A stretch of 64,000 nt of DNA from Pseudarthrobacter sp. W1I19. Lineage in GTDB: Bacteria > Actinomycetota > Actinomycetes > Actinomycetales > Micrococcaceae. This document shows, piece by piece, positions 9,078-17,916 of the stretch; positions within the stretch are counted from its first letter, which is position 1, and each line of letters begins with the position of its first letter. The DNA lies in contig NZ_JAUSZR010000001.1 in NCBI RefSeq assembly GCF_030817835.1, positions 372,001 through 436,000 on the forward strand, in the 5' to 3' direction. Made by a program: the position numbers and the translations under genes. The notes beneath the pieces were generated by a model. It did not search any database. It was given only the letters and a program-made list of their open reading frames with translations, and was not told where the DNA came from.

Positions 9078-10130
9078 TTATGCCGGCGGGCGGATTTCGC
9101 CGGTGCCTCTCTGGATGAGCTCGGAGGGGACAATGTAGGTCCGCGGAGGTTGGTCGTCGCCATCGATTCTGGCCAGAAGCCGTTCGGCGGATTTGACGCC
9201 AATCCGCTCCGGGTGCTGAGCGATGACAGTAACCCCGGGGTCCATCATGTCGGCGAGCGTGAAGTCGTCAAAACCGACAAGTGCCACACGCGTGTGTGCG
9301 CCAAGCTCTTTCAGCGCGCGCATCGTTCCGAAAGTGACGAGGTTCTGGCTGGAGAAGATTGCCGTCGGAGGGTCCTCGGAATTCAGCAGTTCCAGGGCCG
9401 CCCGCCTCGCTGCTTCCTCATCATGAAGATCGTCGATGACGGGTAGTGCAGAGGTTGGAAGTCCTGCCCGAGCGACCTCCTCGAGGAAGCCCCGCCGGCG
9501 CTCGCGCGCGGTTTGGATGTCTGTGCGGTCGCCCAGGTAGGCCAATTTGGTGTGTCCGTGCATCAGCAGATGTGCGGCCGCTTTGCCCGCGCCCACTGCG
9601 TTGTCAGTGACCACGGCATCAGCCTCAACCCCTACCGGCTCGCGGTCAATAAAGACCATTGGCAGGTTTCTGGAGTGCTCCGGGATCATGTAGGCCTGGT
9701 TTTTTGCGATCGGCGTCAGGACAAGGCCGTCGACCCGCCTGCCCAGGAAAGCTGCGATGATGGCCTGCTCCCGCTTGGGGTCGTCGTCGAGGCTGGCGGC
9801 GAAAACGGCTATTCCCCGGGCGCCGAGCGCATCCTCCATAGCCCGGTGTATCTCACCGCTGAACGGGTTGGAGACGCTGGGCAGCAGTAGGCCGACCGAG
9901 AGGGTTCTTCTGCCCGCCCGGCGGAGGCTGCCGGCTGTGACGTCCAGCTGGTAGTTGAGCTGCGCGATGGCATCGAGCACCTTTTGCCGGGTGGCCTCGG
10001 ATACTCCGGCCTCGTTGTTGATCACTCGTGAAACGGTTTTGATGCCGACACCCGCGAGTGCCGCCACGTGGCGCATCGTGGGTCGGGTTGGGGACAGAGG
10101 TGGCTGGTAACGATCGGACATCGTTGTCAA
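9078..10130 (-). CDS. LacI family regulator of the fructan locus
   Basis: 350 aa. N-terminal LacI helix-turn-helix (MRHVAALAGVGIKTVSRVIN, about residues 19-38), hinge helix near 60-72, then a periplasmic-binding-protein-like sensor domain ending about 340. The start is taken as TTG at 10130 because AAGGAG sits eight bases before it; ATG at 10121 is the alternative. It lies between the levanase and the divergent sugar ABC operon. The palindrome at 10117-10128 covers its own first codons, which suggests autoregulation. The ligand is probably fructose or a fructo-oligosaccharide; this is inferred from the neighbours. Confidence 0.9.
   Translation of the reverse strand: MTTMSDRYQPPLSPTRPTMRHVAALAGVGIKTVSRVINNEAGVSEATRQKVLDAIAQLNYQLDVTAGSLRRAGRRTLSVGLLLPSVSNPFSGEIHRAMEDALGARGIAVFAASLDDDPKREQAIIAAFLGRRVDGLVLTPIAKNQAYMIPEHSRNLPMVFIDREPVGVEADAVVTDNAVGAGKAAAHLLMHGHTKLAYLGDRTDIQTARERRRGFLEEVARAGLPTSALPVIDDLHDEEAARRAALELLNSEDPPTAIFSSQNLVTFGTMRALKELGAHTRVALVGFDDFTLADMMDPGVTVIAQHPERIGVKSAERLLARIDGDDQPPRTYIVPSELIQRGTGEIRPPA
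10117..10128. promoter_or_regulatory. LacI-type operator overlapping the regulator's own start
   Basis: GACATCGTTGTC, one base away from a perfect 12-base palindrome. It covers the first in-frame codons of the regulator gene. Confidence 0.7.
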
Positions 10131-10159
10131 GAAAGTCGCTCCTTCTCGTTCTTTTCCTA

Positions 10160-10207
10160 TTGACTCTAGCCTGTGATCCTGCTTACCTCGTCTATGACAT
10201 CGTTGTC
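10160..10207 (+). promoter_or_regulatory. Promoter and operator of the sugar ABC operon
   Basis: -35-like TTGACT (10160-10165), a 17-base spacer and a weak -10 (TTACCT, 10183-10188), followed at 10196-10207 by GACATCGTTGTC, identical to the site at 10117. The operator lies where the transcript should begin. Confidence 0.65.
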
Positions 10208-10242
10208 GAGGCCAGTAAAGGCCTCAAACACCAGGAGATTCA

Positions 10243-11361
10243 ATGTTGAGTTCCAAAGCACCACGTTCAATGGCCACCCGCCTGTTCGCGGCAGGAGCGG
10301 TCCTGACGTTGGGAGCGGTCAGTCTTTCTGCCTGCGGCGGCAGTTCCAGTGGCCCCTCAGCCGGCGGAGGCTCCGCTGACGGGAAGGTCGGTGTCTCCCT
10401 GATCGTCAAGACCACCACCAACCCGTTCTTCGTTTCCATGCAGGACGGTGCAAAGAAGGCCGCCGAAACTGACGGCGTTGACCTGAAGCTGGCCGCCGGC
10501 AAGGCCGATGGCGATGAGGAAACGCAGATCCAGGCGATCGAAAACGCCATCTCCAAGGGCGACAAGGGCATCCTCATCACACCCAACGGCCCCTCCGTGG
10601 TTGACGCCCTGAAGAAGGCGAAGGACGCAGGCCTGTTCGTTATCGCTTTGGACACTCCGCCGGACCCGGCCGACGCCGCCGACATCACGTTCGCGACCGA
10701 CAACTTCGCCGCCGGCGAGCTCATCGGAAAGTGGACCGCCGCACAGCTGGACGGCAAGAAAGCCACCATTGCCCTGCTGGACCTCTTCGACGACAAGATC
10801 GTCTCAGTGGACTACAACCGCGACCAGGGCTTCCTGACCGGGTTGGGCATCGACACCGCTGACAAGAAGAAGAACGGCGATGAAGCTAAGACCGGAAAGT
10901 ACACAGGCGGCAAGGGCGGTGACTACGAAATCGTGGGCAGCCAGGCCTCCGGAGGCAACGAGGACGGCGGCCGCACAGCGATGGAAACCCTTCTCGCCAA
11001 AAACCCGAACGTCAACGTTGTTTACACCATCAACGAACCTGCCGCTGCTGGAGCCTTCGAGGCGTTGAAGTCCGCCGGCAAGGAGAAGGACGTGCTCGTG
11101 GTCTCGATTGATGGCGGCTGCACCGGCGTGAACAACGTTAAGTCCGGAGTCATCGGCGCCACCGCCCAGCAGTACCCGATCAAGATGGCCGAACTTGGCG
11201 TGAAGGCCATCGTGGATCTGGCCAAGACCGGTAACAAGCCTGCCAACTCGCCGGGCCTGGACTTCTACAACACCGGCGTCGAACTCGTCACTGACAAGCC
11301 GGCCGACGGCATCAAGAGCATGACCACCACCGAAGCTTCCGAGATCTGCTGGGGTAAGTAG
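10243..11361 (+). CDS. Sugar ABC transporter substrate-binding lipoprotein (fructose/fructo-oligosaccharide, inferred)
   Basis: 372 aa. Lipoprotein signal with lipobox LSAC (Cys31), then a type-I periplasmic-binding fold of the ribose/fructose-binding group (KVGVSLIVKTTTNPFFVSM; later VVSIDGG). It captures the sugar outside the membrane and hands it to the permease at 11473. The ATG at 10243 has AGGAG five bases before it. First gene of a four-gene transport and kinase cluster. A 12-bp hairpin directly behind it probably raises its transcript level over the downstream genes. A fructose-type ligand is inferred from the levanase and fructokinase beside it. Confidence 0.92.
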   Translation: MLSSKAPRSMATRLFAAGAVLTLGAVSLSACGGSSSGPSAGGGSADGKVGVSLIVKTTTNPFFVSMQDGAKKAAETDGVDLKLAAGKADGDEETQIQAIENAISKGDKGILITPNGPSVVDALKKAKDAGLFVIALDTPPDPADAADITFATDNFAAGELIGKWTAAQLDGKKATIALLDLFDDKIVSVDYNRDQGFLTGLGIDTADKKKNGDEAKTGKYTGGKGGDYEIVGSQASGGNEDGGRTAMETLLAKNPNVNVVYTINEPAAAGAFEALKSAGKEKDVLVVSIDGGCTGVNNVKSGVIGATAQQYPIKMAELGVKAIVDLAKTGNKPANSPGLDFYNTGVELVTDKPADGIKSMTTTEASEICWGK

Positions 11362-11379
11362 AACCCCGCAGCCATGCGC

Positions 11380-11413
11380 CCGGGGAGGCCGCGCACCGCT
11401 CCGGCCTCCCCGG
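11380..11413 (+). terminator. Intercistronic hairpin between binding protein and permease
   Basis: Perfect 12-bp stem CCGGGGAGGCCG (11380-11391) / CGGCCTCCCCGG (11402-11413) with a 10-base loop and no U-tract. This is typical of 3'-end stabilisers or partial terminators behind binding-protein genes. Confidence 0.7.
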
Positions 11414-11472
11414 AGCACCAATTCCGCGTCAGCTACGCGCCAGCAAACCATCATCGAAGATCAGGACCCATC

Positions 11473-12519
11473 GTGACCCAGCAACAGACCGCCGGCCCGC
11501 CCAGTGCCGGGCATGCCGACCTGGCGGAGGAATTCCTTGACCGCCAGACTCCGCTCAGCCGGATACGCAACATCCTCCACCGTTACCCGGCACTCAGCCC
11601 GGCCCTCGTACTTGTCATCGCAGTGGTTGTGTTCGGCCTGCTTAATGACAGGTTCCTGCGGGTTGAAAACCTCTCGCTGATTACCCAGCAGGTGTCCGTC
11701 GTCGGCACGCTGGCGATCGCCCAGACACTTATCATCCTCACGGCGGGCATTGACCTGTCCGTCGGAGCCGTGATGATCCTGTCCTCCATGGTCGTGGCCC
11801 AGCTCGCCGTCAACAACGGAATCCCCGCGCCCGTTGCCCTGCTCGCAGGCCTGATCGTGGGACTCGCCGCCGGAGCCGTGAACGGATTCCTGGTCACCAG
11901 GTTCCGGCTCCCCCCGTTCATCGTCACTTTGGGCACGCTGAACATCTTCATCGCCCTGACGCTGCTCTACTCCAACGGAGCGACAGTGCGCGGCTCGGCG
12001 ATGCCGGGCCTGCTCACCTGGACCGGAACCACCTTCCCTGTGGGCGCCGTCAGGATCTCCACCGGCGTCGTCGTGATGCTCCTGCTCTACATCGCCATCG
12101 CCTTCATCCTCGGCAAGACCGCCTGGGGCCGGCACGTCTACGCCGTGGGCGATGACAAGGAAGCCGCCCGCCTGGCCGGCATCGCCGTGAATAAAGTCCT
12201 TATGAGCGTCTACCTCGCCGCCGGCGCCGTCCTGGCCATCGGCGCCTGGATCCAGATCGGCCGCACCAACGCAGCCAGCCCCAACGCAGGCGTGGACCTG
12301 AACCTGGACTCCATCACCGCCGTCGTTATCGGTGGGACCAGCCTCTTCGGCGGCCGCGGCTCCGTCTGGGGAACCCTCCTCGGCGCCCTGATCGTCGGCG
12401 TATTCCGCAACGGACTCTCCCTCGCAGGCCTGGACGTTCTGTACCAGACCCTCGCCGTGGGCGTCCTGATCATCCTCGCTGTGTCCATCGACCAGTGGAT
12501 CCGAAAGGTCAAGTCATGA
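11473..12519 (+). CDS. Sugar ABC transporter permease (FrcC/RbsC type)
   Basis: 348 aa with about eight to ten hydrophobic helices and the BPD_transp_2 pattern (AGIDLSVGAVM near the first third; GTSLFGGRGSVWGTLLGAL near the end, contacting the ATPase). It forms the membrane channel for the sugar delivered by the upstream lipoprotein. The GTG at 11473 is preferred: the in-frame extension to 11374 runs through the hairpin and lacks family sequence. Its stop overlaps the ATPase start (ATGA at 12516). Confidence 0.92.
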   Translation: MTQQQTAGPPSAGHADLAEEFLDRQTPLSRIRNILHRYPALSPALVLVIAVVVFGLLNDRFLRVENLSLITQQVSVVGTLAIAQTLIILTAGIDLSVGAVMILSSMVVAQLAVNNGIPAPVALLAGLIVGLAAGAVNGFLVTRFRLPPFIVTLGTLNIFIALTLLYSNGATVRGSAMPGLLTWTGTTFPVGAVRISTGVVVMLLLYIAIAFILGKTAWGRHVYAVGDDKEAARLAGIAVNKVLMSVYLAAGAVLAIGAWIQIGRTNAASPNAGVDLNLDSITAVVIGGTSLFGGRGSVWGTLLGALIVGVFRNGLSLAGLDVLYQTLAVGVLIILAVSIDQWIRKVKS

Positions 12520-13310
12520 CCATGACAGAATCAGCAGCCACGCACACCCCCACCCGCGAGCCCATCCTGTCAGCCAGGAACCTCGTCAAGACCTTCGGCC
12601 GCGTTGTGGGCCTGGACGGCGTCAGCCTCGACCTGTACCCGGGCGAAGTCCTGGCCATCATCGGCGATAACGGCGCAGGGAAATCAACCCTGATCAAATG
12701 CCTCACCGGAGCAGAAGTCCCGGATTCCGGCGAACTCTTCGTCTCAGGACAGCCGGTACATTTCAAGCGGCCCCAGGACGCCCGAGCCCACGGCATCGAA
12801 ACCGTATACCAGAACCTTGCTGTATCGCCGGCGCTCGATGTGGCGTCAAACCTTTTCCTCGGTCGGGAAGAGCGGGTCCCCGGCCCGCTCGGCAAGCTCT
12901 TCCGTGTCCTGGACACCAAAGGAATGCGTCGCAAAGCCAAGGATGAGCTCACGCGGCTCGGCATCTCCACACTCCAGGACGTGACGGTGCCGGTAGAGAA
13001 CCTCTCCGGCGGCCAGCGCCAGGCCGTCGCGGTGGCCCGTGCCGCGGCGTTCGGTTCAAAGGTCGTGGTGCTGGATGAGCCGACGGCGGCGCTGGGCGTG
13101 CGCGAATCCAACCAGGTCCTGCAGTTGGTCCGGGACCTCCGGGACCGCGGCCTGCCCGTCATCCTGATCAGCCACAACATGCCCCACGTGTTCGACGTGG
13201 CAGACCGCATCCACATCCAGCGCCTCGGCAAATGCGCGGCCACCATCACCCCGCAATCCCACAACATGACCGATGCAGTGGCAATCATGACCGGCGCAGC
13301 CACCGCCTGA
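12516..13310 (+). CDS. Sugar ABC transporter ATP-binding protein
   Basis: 264 aa, one nucleotide-binding domain: Walker A GDNGAGKST, signature LSGGQRQAV, Walker B VVLDEPTAALG, and the H-loop ISHNM. A single-domain ATPase is the FrcA arrangement and differs from the double-domain RbsA type. Start ATG at 12516 overlaps the permease stop, so the two are translationally coupled. A 19-bp hairpin follows before the kinase gene. Confidence 0.93.
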   Translation: MTMTESAATHTPTREPILSARNLVKTFGRVVGLDGVSLDLYPGEVLAIIGDNGAGKSTLIKCLTGAEVPDSGELFVSGQPVHFKRPQDARAHGIETVYQNLAVSPALDVASNLFLGREERVPGPLGKLFRVLDTKGMRRKAKDELTRLGISTLQDVTVPVENLSGGQRQAVAVARAAAFGSKVVVLDEPTAALGVRESNQVLQLVRDLRDRGLPVILISHNMPHVFDVADRIHIQRLGKCAATITPQSHNMTDAVAIMTGAATA

Positions 13311-13324
13311 TCAACTGTTTGCCC

Positions 13325-13370
13325 CGACGTCAGTCCGCGGACCAGGTCACCGGTCCGCGGACTGACGTCG
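13325..13370 (+). terminator. Strong hairpin between ABC ATPase and fructokinase genes
   Basis: Perfect 19-bp stem, arms at 13325-13343 and 13352-13370, with an eight-base loop and no U-run. Probably a partial terminator lowering expression of the kinase. Confidence 0.7.
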
Positions 13371-13411
13371 CTTGAACAGCCCCCACCCCAGCTCCCCACG
13401 AGAGACAGACC

Positions 13412-14371
13412 ATGGATTACCTCACAACAGCCCGGCAGGACAATCACCCGACACTTGACGTCACTGTCGTAGGCGAAGCGCTGATCGACGTGGTCACAAC
13501 CTCAAACGGCCAGGTGGAACACCCGGGCGGCTCGCCGGCCAACGTCGCTTACGGGCTTGGCCGGCTCGGCGTCACCACAGGTCTGCTCACGGCCATCGCC
13601 CCGGACGCCCGGGGGACCGCCATCGAAAAGCATCTCCACAGCGCAGGAGTCACACTCCTGCCCGGTTCGAAGTCCCTCAGCCGGACACCGTCGGCAACAG
13701 CAACCCTCGCACCGGACGGCTCGGCCACGTACGAGTTCGATATCTCCTGGGACCTGGCCCCCATGCCGCCCGCGTACTTCCCCAAAATCCTGCACACGGG
13801 ATCCATCGCCACCTTCCTCAGCCCAGGCGCCAGCGCCGTAAAGGCCCTGCTGGAACAGGCCCACCGGCACTGCATGATCACCTACGACCCCAACATCCGG
13901 CCGGCCCTCCTGGGCAGCCACACGGAAGCGAAAGCCATCTTCGAAGAGCTCGTGGCCCTCACCGACGTGGTCAAACTCAGTGATGAGGACGCCCGGTGGC
14001 TGTACCCCGGGAAAAGCCTGGACGAAACCGCTACACACATCCTCGGACTGGGTACCCGGTTGACCGTCATTACGAAGGGCGCTGGCGGCTCGAAATTCAC
14101 CACAGCTGCCGCCACCATCAGCATTCCTGCCGTGAAAACGACGGTCGCAGACACCATCGGCGCCGGGGACTCCTACATGTCCGCCCTGATCCTGGGCTTC
14201 CTCACCCGAGGAACTGAAGGCTTCGCCCCGGCTGTCCTGGAGCAGCTTGGACACACCGCAGCCGCCGCCGCGGCCATCACCGTGCAGCGCCCGGGAGCGA
14301 ACCCACCGACCCTTGAGGAACTGAACGCCGCACTCGAAGCCAATGCCCCCGCCCAATACGCGGGTGCGTGA
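13412..14371 (+). CDS. PfkB-family carbohydrate kinase, probable fructokinase
   Basis: 319 aa ribokinase-fold enzyme. It has the N-terminal substrate loop HPGGSPANVAYGLGRLG and the C-terminal anion-hole/catalytic motif DTIGAGDSYMSAL (catalytic Asp). It phosphorylates a sugar, probably fructose to fructose-6-phosphate, at the cytoplasmic end of the fructan pathway. The ATG at 13412 follows GAGAGACAGACC. It is last in the operon behind the ABC genes, separated by a stem-loop, and converges with the ECF transporter gene. Confidence 0.88.
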   Translation: MDYLTTARQDNHPTLDVTVVGEALIDVVTTSNGQVEHPGGSPANVAYGLGRLGVTTGLLTAIAPDARGTAIEKHLHSAGVTLLPGSKSLSRTPSATATLAPDGSATYEFDISWDLAPMPPAYFPKILHTGSIATFLSPGASAVKALLEQAHRHCMITYDPNIRPALLGSHTEAKAIFEELVALTDVVKLSDEDARWLYPGKSLDETATHILGLGTRLTVITKGAGGSKFTTAAATISIPAVKTTVADTIGAGDSYMSALILGFLTRGTEGFAPAVLEQLGHTAAAAAAITVQRPGANPPTLEELNAALEANAPAQYAGA

Positions 14372-14421
14372 AGCACGTCATTACCAAGGGGCTGGTCCTG
14401 CCACTATTTTCGGGGGGGTCC

Positions 14422-17262
14422 TTAGACCCTAAGGTGATGCCGGTCTTTGGCTTGGGTGGAGTGAGCCTGCTTTTGCCCGCCCGCGCTGGAGACCGGCTTC
14501 ACGCGCCGGAGTGCGGCGAGAATGGCCCGGCCCACCACGGCCACTCCAATGATTGTGGTGATGGCGCGCAGGGTGTCCCAGCCCGCCGTCGACGTCACCA
14601 GTGAGTACAGCAGGAAGCTGCTGAGGTTGGTGCCCAGCGGCGCACCCGGCACGTACGAGATGCCGGTGCCGGCGCCCACCGCGAAGGGCCAGAACCACAG
14701 GTTTGTCAGCAGGCCGAACAGGTACGACGCCACCACGCCGTAGCCGGCCAGCATCCACAGCTCGGCCTTGCCACGCACCCGGCGGGGGAGCAGGCCTGCC
14801 CCGGCGCCCACCCATGCGCAGGCGAAGATCTGGAACGGCGTCCATGGCCCGATGCCACCCCACAAGACGCTGGAGACGGCGATGGTGGCGGCGCCGAGAA
14901 GCAACCCGAAGCGGGCACCGAACGCCCGCCCGGCCAGGATCAGCAGGATAAAGACCGCCTCCACGCCCCCGACGCCGGTACTCGCCACCCGCACCGCGGA
15001 ACCTACCGCGGCCAGGACGCCGAGCAGCGCCACTGTGTGTGCCGACCGCACCGATCCGTCGAGGGACACCACGATGGCGACGACGGCGATGGGCGCCATG
15101 GCCAGCGCAGCGAAAGGGAGCGCCGCGGCGGCATCCTGCGGGAGCGCGGCAGCGAGCAGCGGCCAGCAGAAGGCACCGAGGGCCAGAAGGTTGGCAGCGG
15201 CGAGGACGGCGAGCTCGACGGGCCGCGGCATCCGGATGCGGGGCCTCTGTACGCTGTGAGAATCAGCTGGTTCGTCGGTGAACTTTCGCACTGGGATCCG
15301 TGCTGTTGCGGGTTGCGCGGGGACGGCATCAGCTGTAGCGGCTTCCGTCTCGGCAGAGGGCGCGACGCCGTCACTCATCGGGAGGATCCGGGCACCGAGG
15401 CTGTGGGCAAAGTTGAGGTCGTGCGTGGCGATCAGGACGGCAGTGCCGGCGTCCGCCGCGGCCCGGAGTGCTGCCGAGACTGCTGCGCGCGCCGCAGGAT
15501 CGAGGCCGCGGGTGGGCTCGTCGATCAGTAGAACCTGCGGATCGTCCATGGTCTGCAACGTGATGGCAAGGATCCTGCGCTCTCCGGCGGAAAGGTCGCG
15601 GGGATGCTCTTGTCCGATGGGAATCGTGACGTTTCCGCGGAGACGGGCCAATCGCGCAGTTGCGGAGCCGGGCGCAGGCTGGGTTCCGGCTTTTCGGCGG
15701 GCCAGGCGCCGCTCGGCGGCACGAAGCTCTCCCGCGACGGTATCCCTGGTAAAGAGGTCGTCCGAGGCATCCGGCACCAAGGCGACCCGAGCGCCCTCGG
15801 CCGTGCCGCCGTCGTACGTAGTTGATCCGCCCGTACTTTCACCGAGCGCGAGTGCCACCAGGAGGGACGACTTCCCGGCGCCGTTCGGCCCCACCAGCGC
15901 CACCACTTCGCCGCGGTGCAGGGTCAGGGATGCGTCGCGCACTAGCGGCCTGCCCTTGCGGTGCACCGCAAGGTTGGTCGCCGTCAGCACGGGTGGAACG
16001 TCCACCGGCTCGCCCTGTGATTCACCGAGCTCAACAGGGTGTGAAGGGGAGGGGGTGGCGCCGGGGACGAGGGCGCCGTCGGCTATGGTCCACCAGGAAT
16101 CGGCAACGGGTACGAGTGCTTCCGCCCGGTGCTCGGCAACGACGACACAGACTCCAGCGTCGCGGGCGAGGGCATGAAGTACCGCGATGACACGTGCCCG
16201 GGCTGAAGAATCCAGGTCGGCCAAGGGCTCGTCCACCAGCAGCAGGGCCGGATGATCCACCACCGCAGCGGCAATGGCCACGAGTGTTGCTTCCCCTGCG
16301 GAGAGGGTGCTGAGGTTCCGGTCCAGCAGCGCCGTCACGCCAATGCGCTCGGCGACCTCCTGCACCCGCGCCTTGGTGGCAGCGGACTGCATGCCGCGCA
16401 ACTCAAGGGCGAGGGAGATTTCGTCCCGGACCCGGGTGCTGGCAAAGGCGGCGCGGGGATTCTGCAGGACGACGCCGACGTGGCGGGCGGTATCGCGCGG
16501 CGGAGTGGTGGCGCGGTCCGCCCCGGCGACGCGGACCGTGCCGGAGAGTTCGCCACCGTCGACGTGGGAGACGAGCCCCGCGATACCCCGCAGGATGGTG
16601 GACTTGCCGGAGCCGGTGAGCCCGGTGATGACGCTAATGGAGCCACTGGCGGGGGTGAATCCGGCAACGCGAACGGTCGCGCCACCGATGCGGAACTGTG
16701 CGTCCCGGACGAGAAGCGGAGCTTCGAAACCGCTCCCAAACTGCTGTACTGCCCGGCTCCCGAAGCCGCGCAGCTCGAGGGCGGCAGCCACCCGGCTGGC
16801 ATGTTCCAGGGTGCGCTCGAGCACGGGCACCAGGGCGCGGGGGCCGAAGCGCTCGCCCCGCAAACGGAACGCCAGGCGTACGGAGGTGACGGCGTCGGCC
16901 AGCGCGGGGAGAGCTGCCCATGCCACCACAAGCATCCGGGCAATGCCCTGCATGGGGCCGTGGCGCGCGAGGTGCACGAAGCCGCGGGCCACGTCCACCC
17001 AGGCGTTGAGCAGGCCGAAGCCGACGAACAGTCCGGCAATGGGAAGGGCGGACAGGACCGCTGCCCATAACCCAGGCCCGGTGACCGGACCAAGGAAAAC
17101 TACATGGGCGTACGGGGCCGGCAGCCGCATGGCCGGCAGGTCGAGCAGGATGGGCGAGCCAATGCCCGCGCCGTTGAAGAGGACGCGGTAGATGACCCGC
17201 GCCGCGATGAACACGACGGCCAGAGCAATGCCGGCGCGCAGCGGCGCGGGTCGAAAGGTCAT
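14422..17262 (-). CDS. Four-domain ECF transporter (T-A-A-S fusion), probable vitamin uptake (cobalamin inferred)
   Basis: 946 aa. One chain carries a whole energy-coupling-factor transporter: T domain about 1-190 with two coupling motifs (LRGERFG near 134, LELRGFG near 162); first ATPase (Walker A GLTGSGKST 214-222, LSAGE 320, VDEPLADLD 343); second ATPase (GPNGAGKSS 458-466, LSAGERR 557, LIDEPTRGLD 579); and a hydrophobic S domain about 685-920 with GPWTPFQIF. The ATG at 17262 overlaps the stop of the upstream lipoprotein gene, giving a coupled two-gene operon. The cargo is not proven; cobalamin is suggested by the DUF4430-like partner and by metH nearby. Confidence 0.9.
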   Translation of the reverse strand: MTFRPAPLRAGIALAVVFIAARVIYRVLFNGAGIGSPILLDLPAMRLPAPYAHVVFLGPVTGPGLWAAVLSALPIAGLFVGFGLLNAWVDVARGFVHLARHGPMQGIARMLVVAWAALPALADAVTSVRLAFRLRGERFGPRALVPVLERTLEHASRVAAALELRGFGSRAVQQFGSGFEAPLLVRDAQFRIGGATVRVAGFTPASGSISVITGLTGSGKSTILRGIAGLVSHVDGGELSGTVRVAGADRATTPPRDTARHVGVVLQNPRAAFASTRVRDEISLALELRGMQSAATKARVQEVAERIGVTALLDRNLSTLSAGEATLVAIAAAVVDHPALLLVDEPLADLDSSARARVIAVLHALARDAGVCVVVAEHRAEALVPVADSWWTIADGALVPGATPSPSHPVELGESQGEPVDVPPVLTATNLAVHRKGRPLVRDASLTLHRGEVVALVGPNGAGKSSLLVALALGESTGGSTTYDGGTAEGARVALVPDASDDLFTRDTVAGELRAAERRLARRKAGTQPAPGSATARLARLRGNVTIPIGQEHPRDLSAGERRILAITLQTMDDPQVLLIDEPTRGLDPAARAAVSAALRAAADAGTAVLIATHDLNFAHSLGARILPMSDGVAPSAETEAATADAVPAQPATARIPVRKFTDEPADSHSVQRPRIRMPRPVELAVLAAANLLALGAFCWPLLAAALPQDAAAALPFAALAMAPIAVVAIVVSLDGSVRSAHTVALLGVLAAVGSAVRVASTGVGGVEAVFILLILAGRAFGARFGLLLGAATIAVSSVLWGGIGPWTPFQIFACAWVGAGAGLLPRRVRGKAELWMLAGYGVVASYLFGLLTNLWFWPFAVGAGTGISYVPGAPLGTNLSSFLLYSLVTSTAGWDTLRAITTIIGVAVVGRAILAALRRVKPVSSAGGQKQAHSTQAKDRHHLRV

Positions 17263-17810
17263 GCCTTGGGCGCGGCCGGTTCGCCGTCGACGGTGTAGAG
17301 CAGTTCCAGGCTCTCGCCGGGGCTTACCTTCAAGGTTGCGACGCCTTCCTGGGCGTAGCCCCACTCACCGGAGGCCGGCTTGACCCACAGCGACCAGTAG
17401 GCGAAGGCAGCGGACATGTCCTTGCATTCCTCGCGGTAGGTGCCGCCCTTGTGCTTGATGTCGAAGTCGGCGGCGGGGACGCCGTTCACGCGGCACACCG
17501 CGTCGGGGTACTTCGTGCTGCCCTCGGTCTTGATCTTTGCCTCGTCGAGAACGGTCGAAGCTACGGTGGGTCCGTCCACGGGCACGCACACGGACTTGTC
17601 GGCGGCGGCCTGCTTCAGGGAGCCCGAATCGACGATGACCTTCACGCCGGTGCAGGGACCGTCGGAGGCGCTGGGGGAGGAGGCTGCCAAGGAAGCCGGT
17701 TCGGAGGCAGCAGGCTGGGTGGCCGGCGCGGAGCAGGCGGCGAGGGAAAACAGGAGACCGGCGGCGGCGAGGGAGCTCGCGGCGGCGGTACGCATCTTAG
17801 TCAAAGTCAC
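17259..17810 (-). CDS. DUF4430-like lipoprotein, partner of the ECF transporter
   Basis: 183 aa with a lipoprotein signal (lipobox LAAC near residue 25), a serine/alanine linker, and a beta-rich domain ending YAQEGVATLKVSPGESLELLY. The order of strands and the WGYAQEG-like segment resemble DUF4430, a domain related to the C-terminal part of transcobalamin. It is probably a surface substrate-capturing protein for the ECF transporter. Translationally coupled to the next gene through ATGA at 17259-17262. No B12 riboswitch could be recognised in the roughly 100 bases upstream. Confidence 0.75.
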   Translation of the reverse strand: MTLTKMRTAAASSLAAAGLLFSLAACSAPATQPAASEPASLAASSPSASDGPCTGVKVIVDSGSLKQAAADKSVCVPVDGPTVASTVLDEAKIKTEGSTKYPDAVCRVNGVPAADFDIKHKGGTYREECKDMSAAFAYWSLWVKPASGEWGYAQEGVATLKVSPGESLELLYTVDGEPAAPKA

Positions 17811-17916
17811 CTGTCAAGGGTAGGACGTTGCCCGCTTGAATCCGGATGCGATCGCGTTGTATGACGTCAGGTCACTGTTTGCCGTCGTCATTCGGCTATG
17901 CCTAGGGAGAAACGCC

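Noticed and set aside
17811..17916. B12 riboswitch sought upstream of the ECF lipoprotein gene
   Set aside because: The gap is about 100 bases, too short, and the conserved B12-box was not seen.
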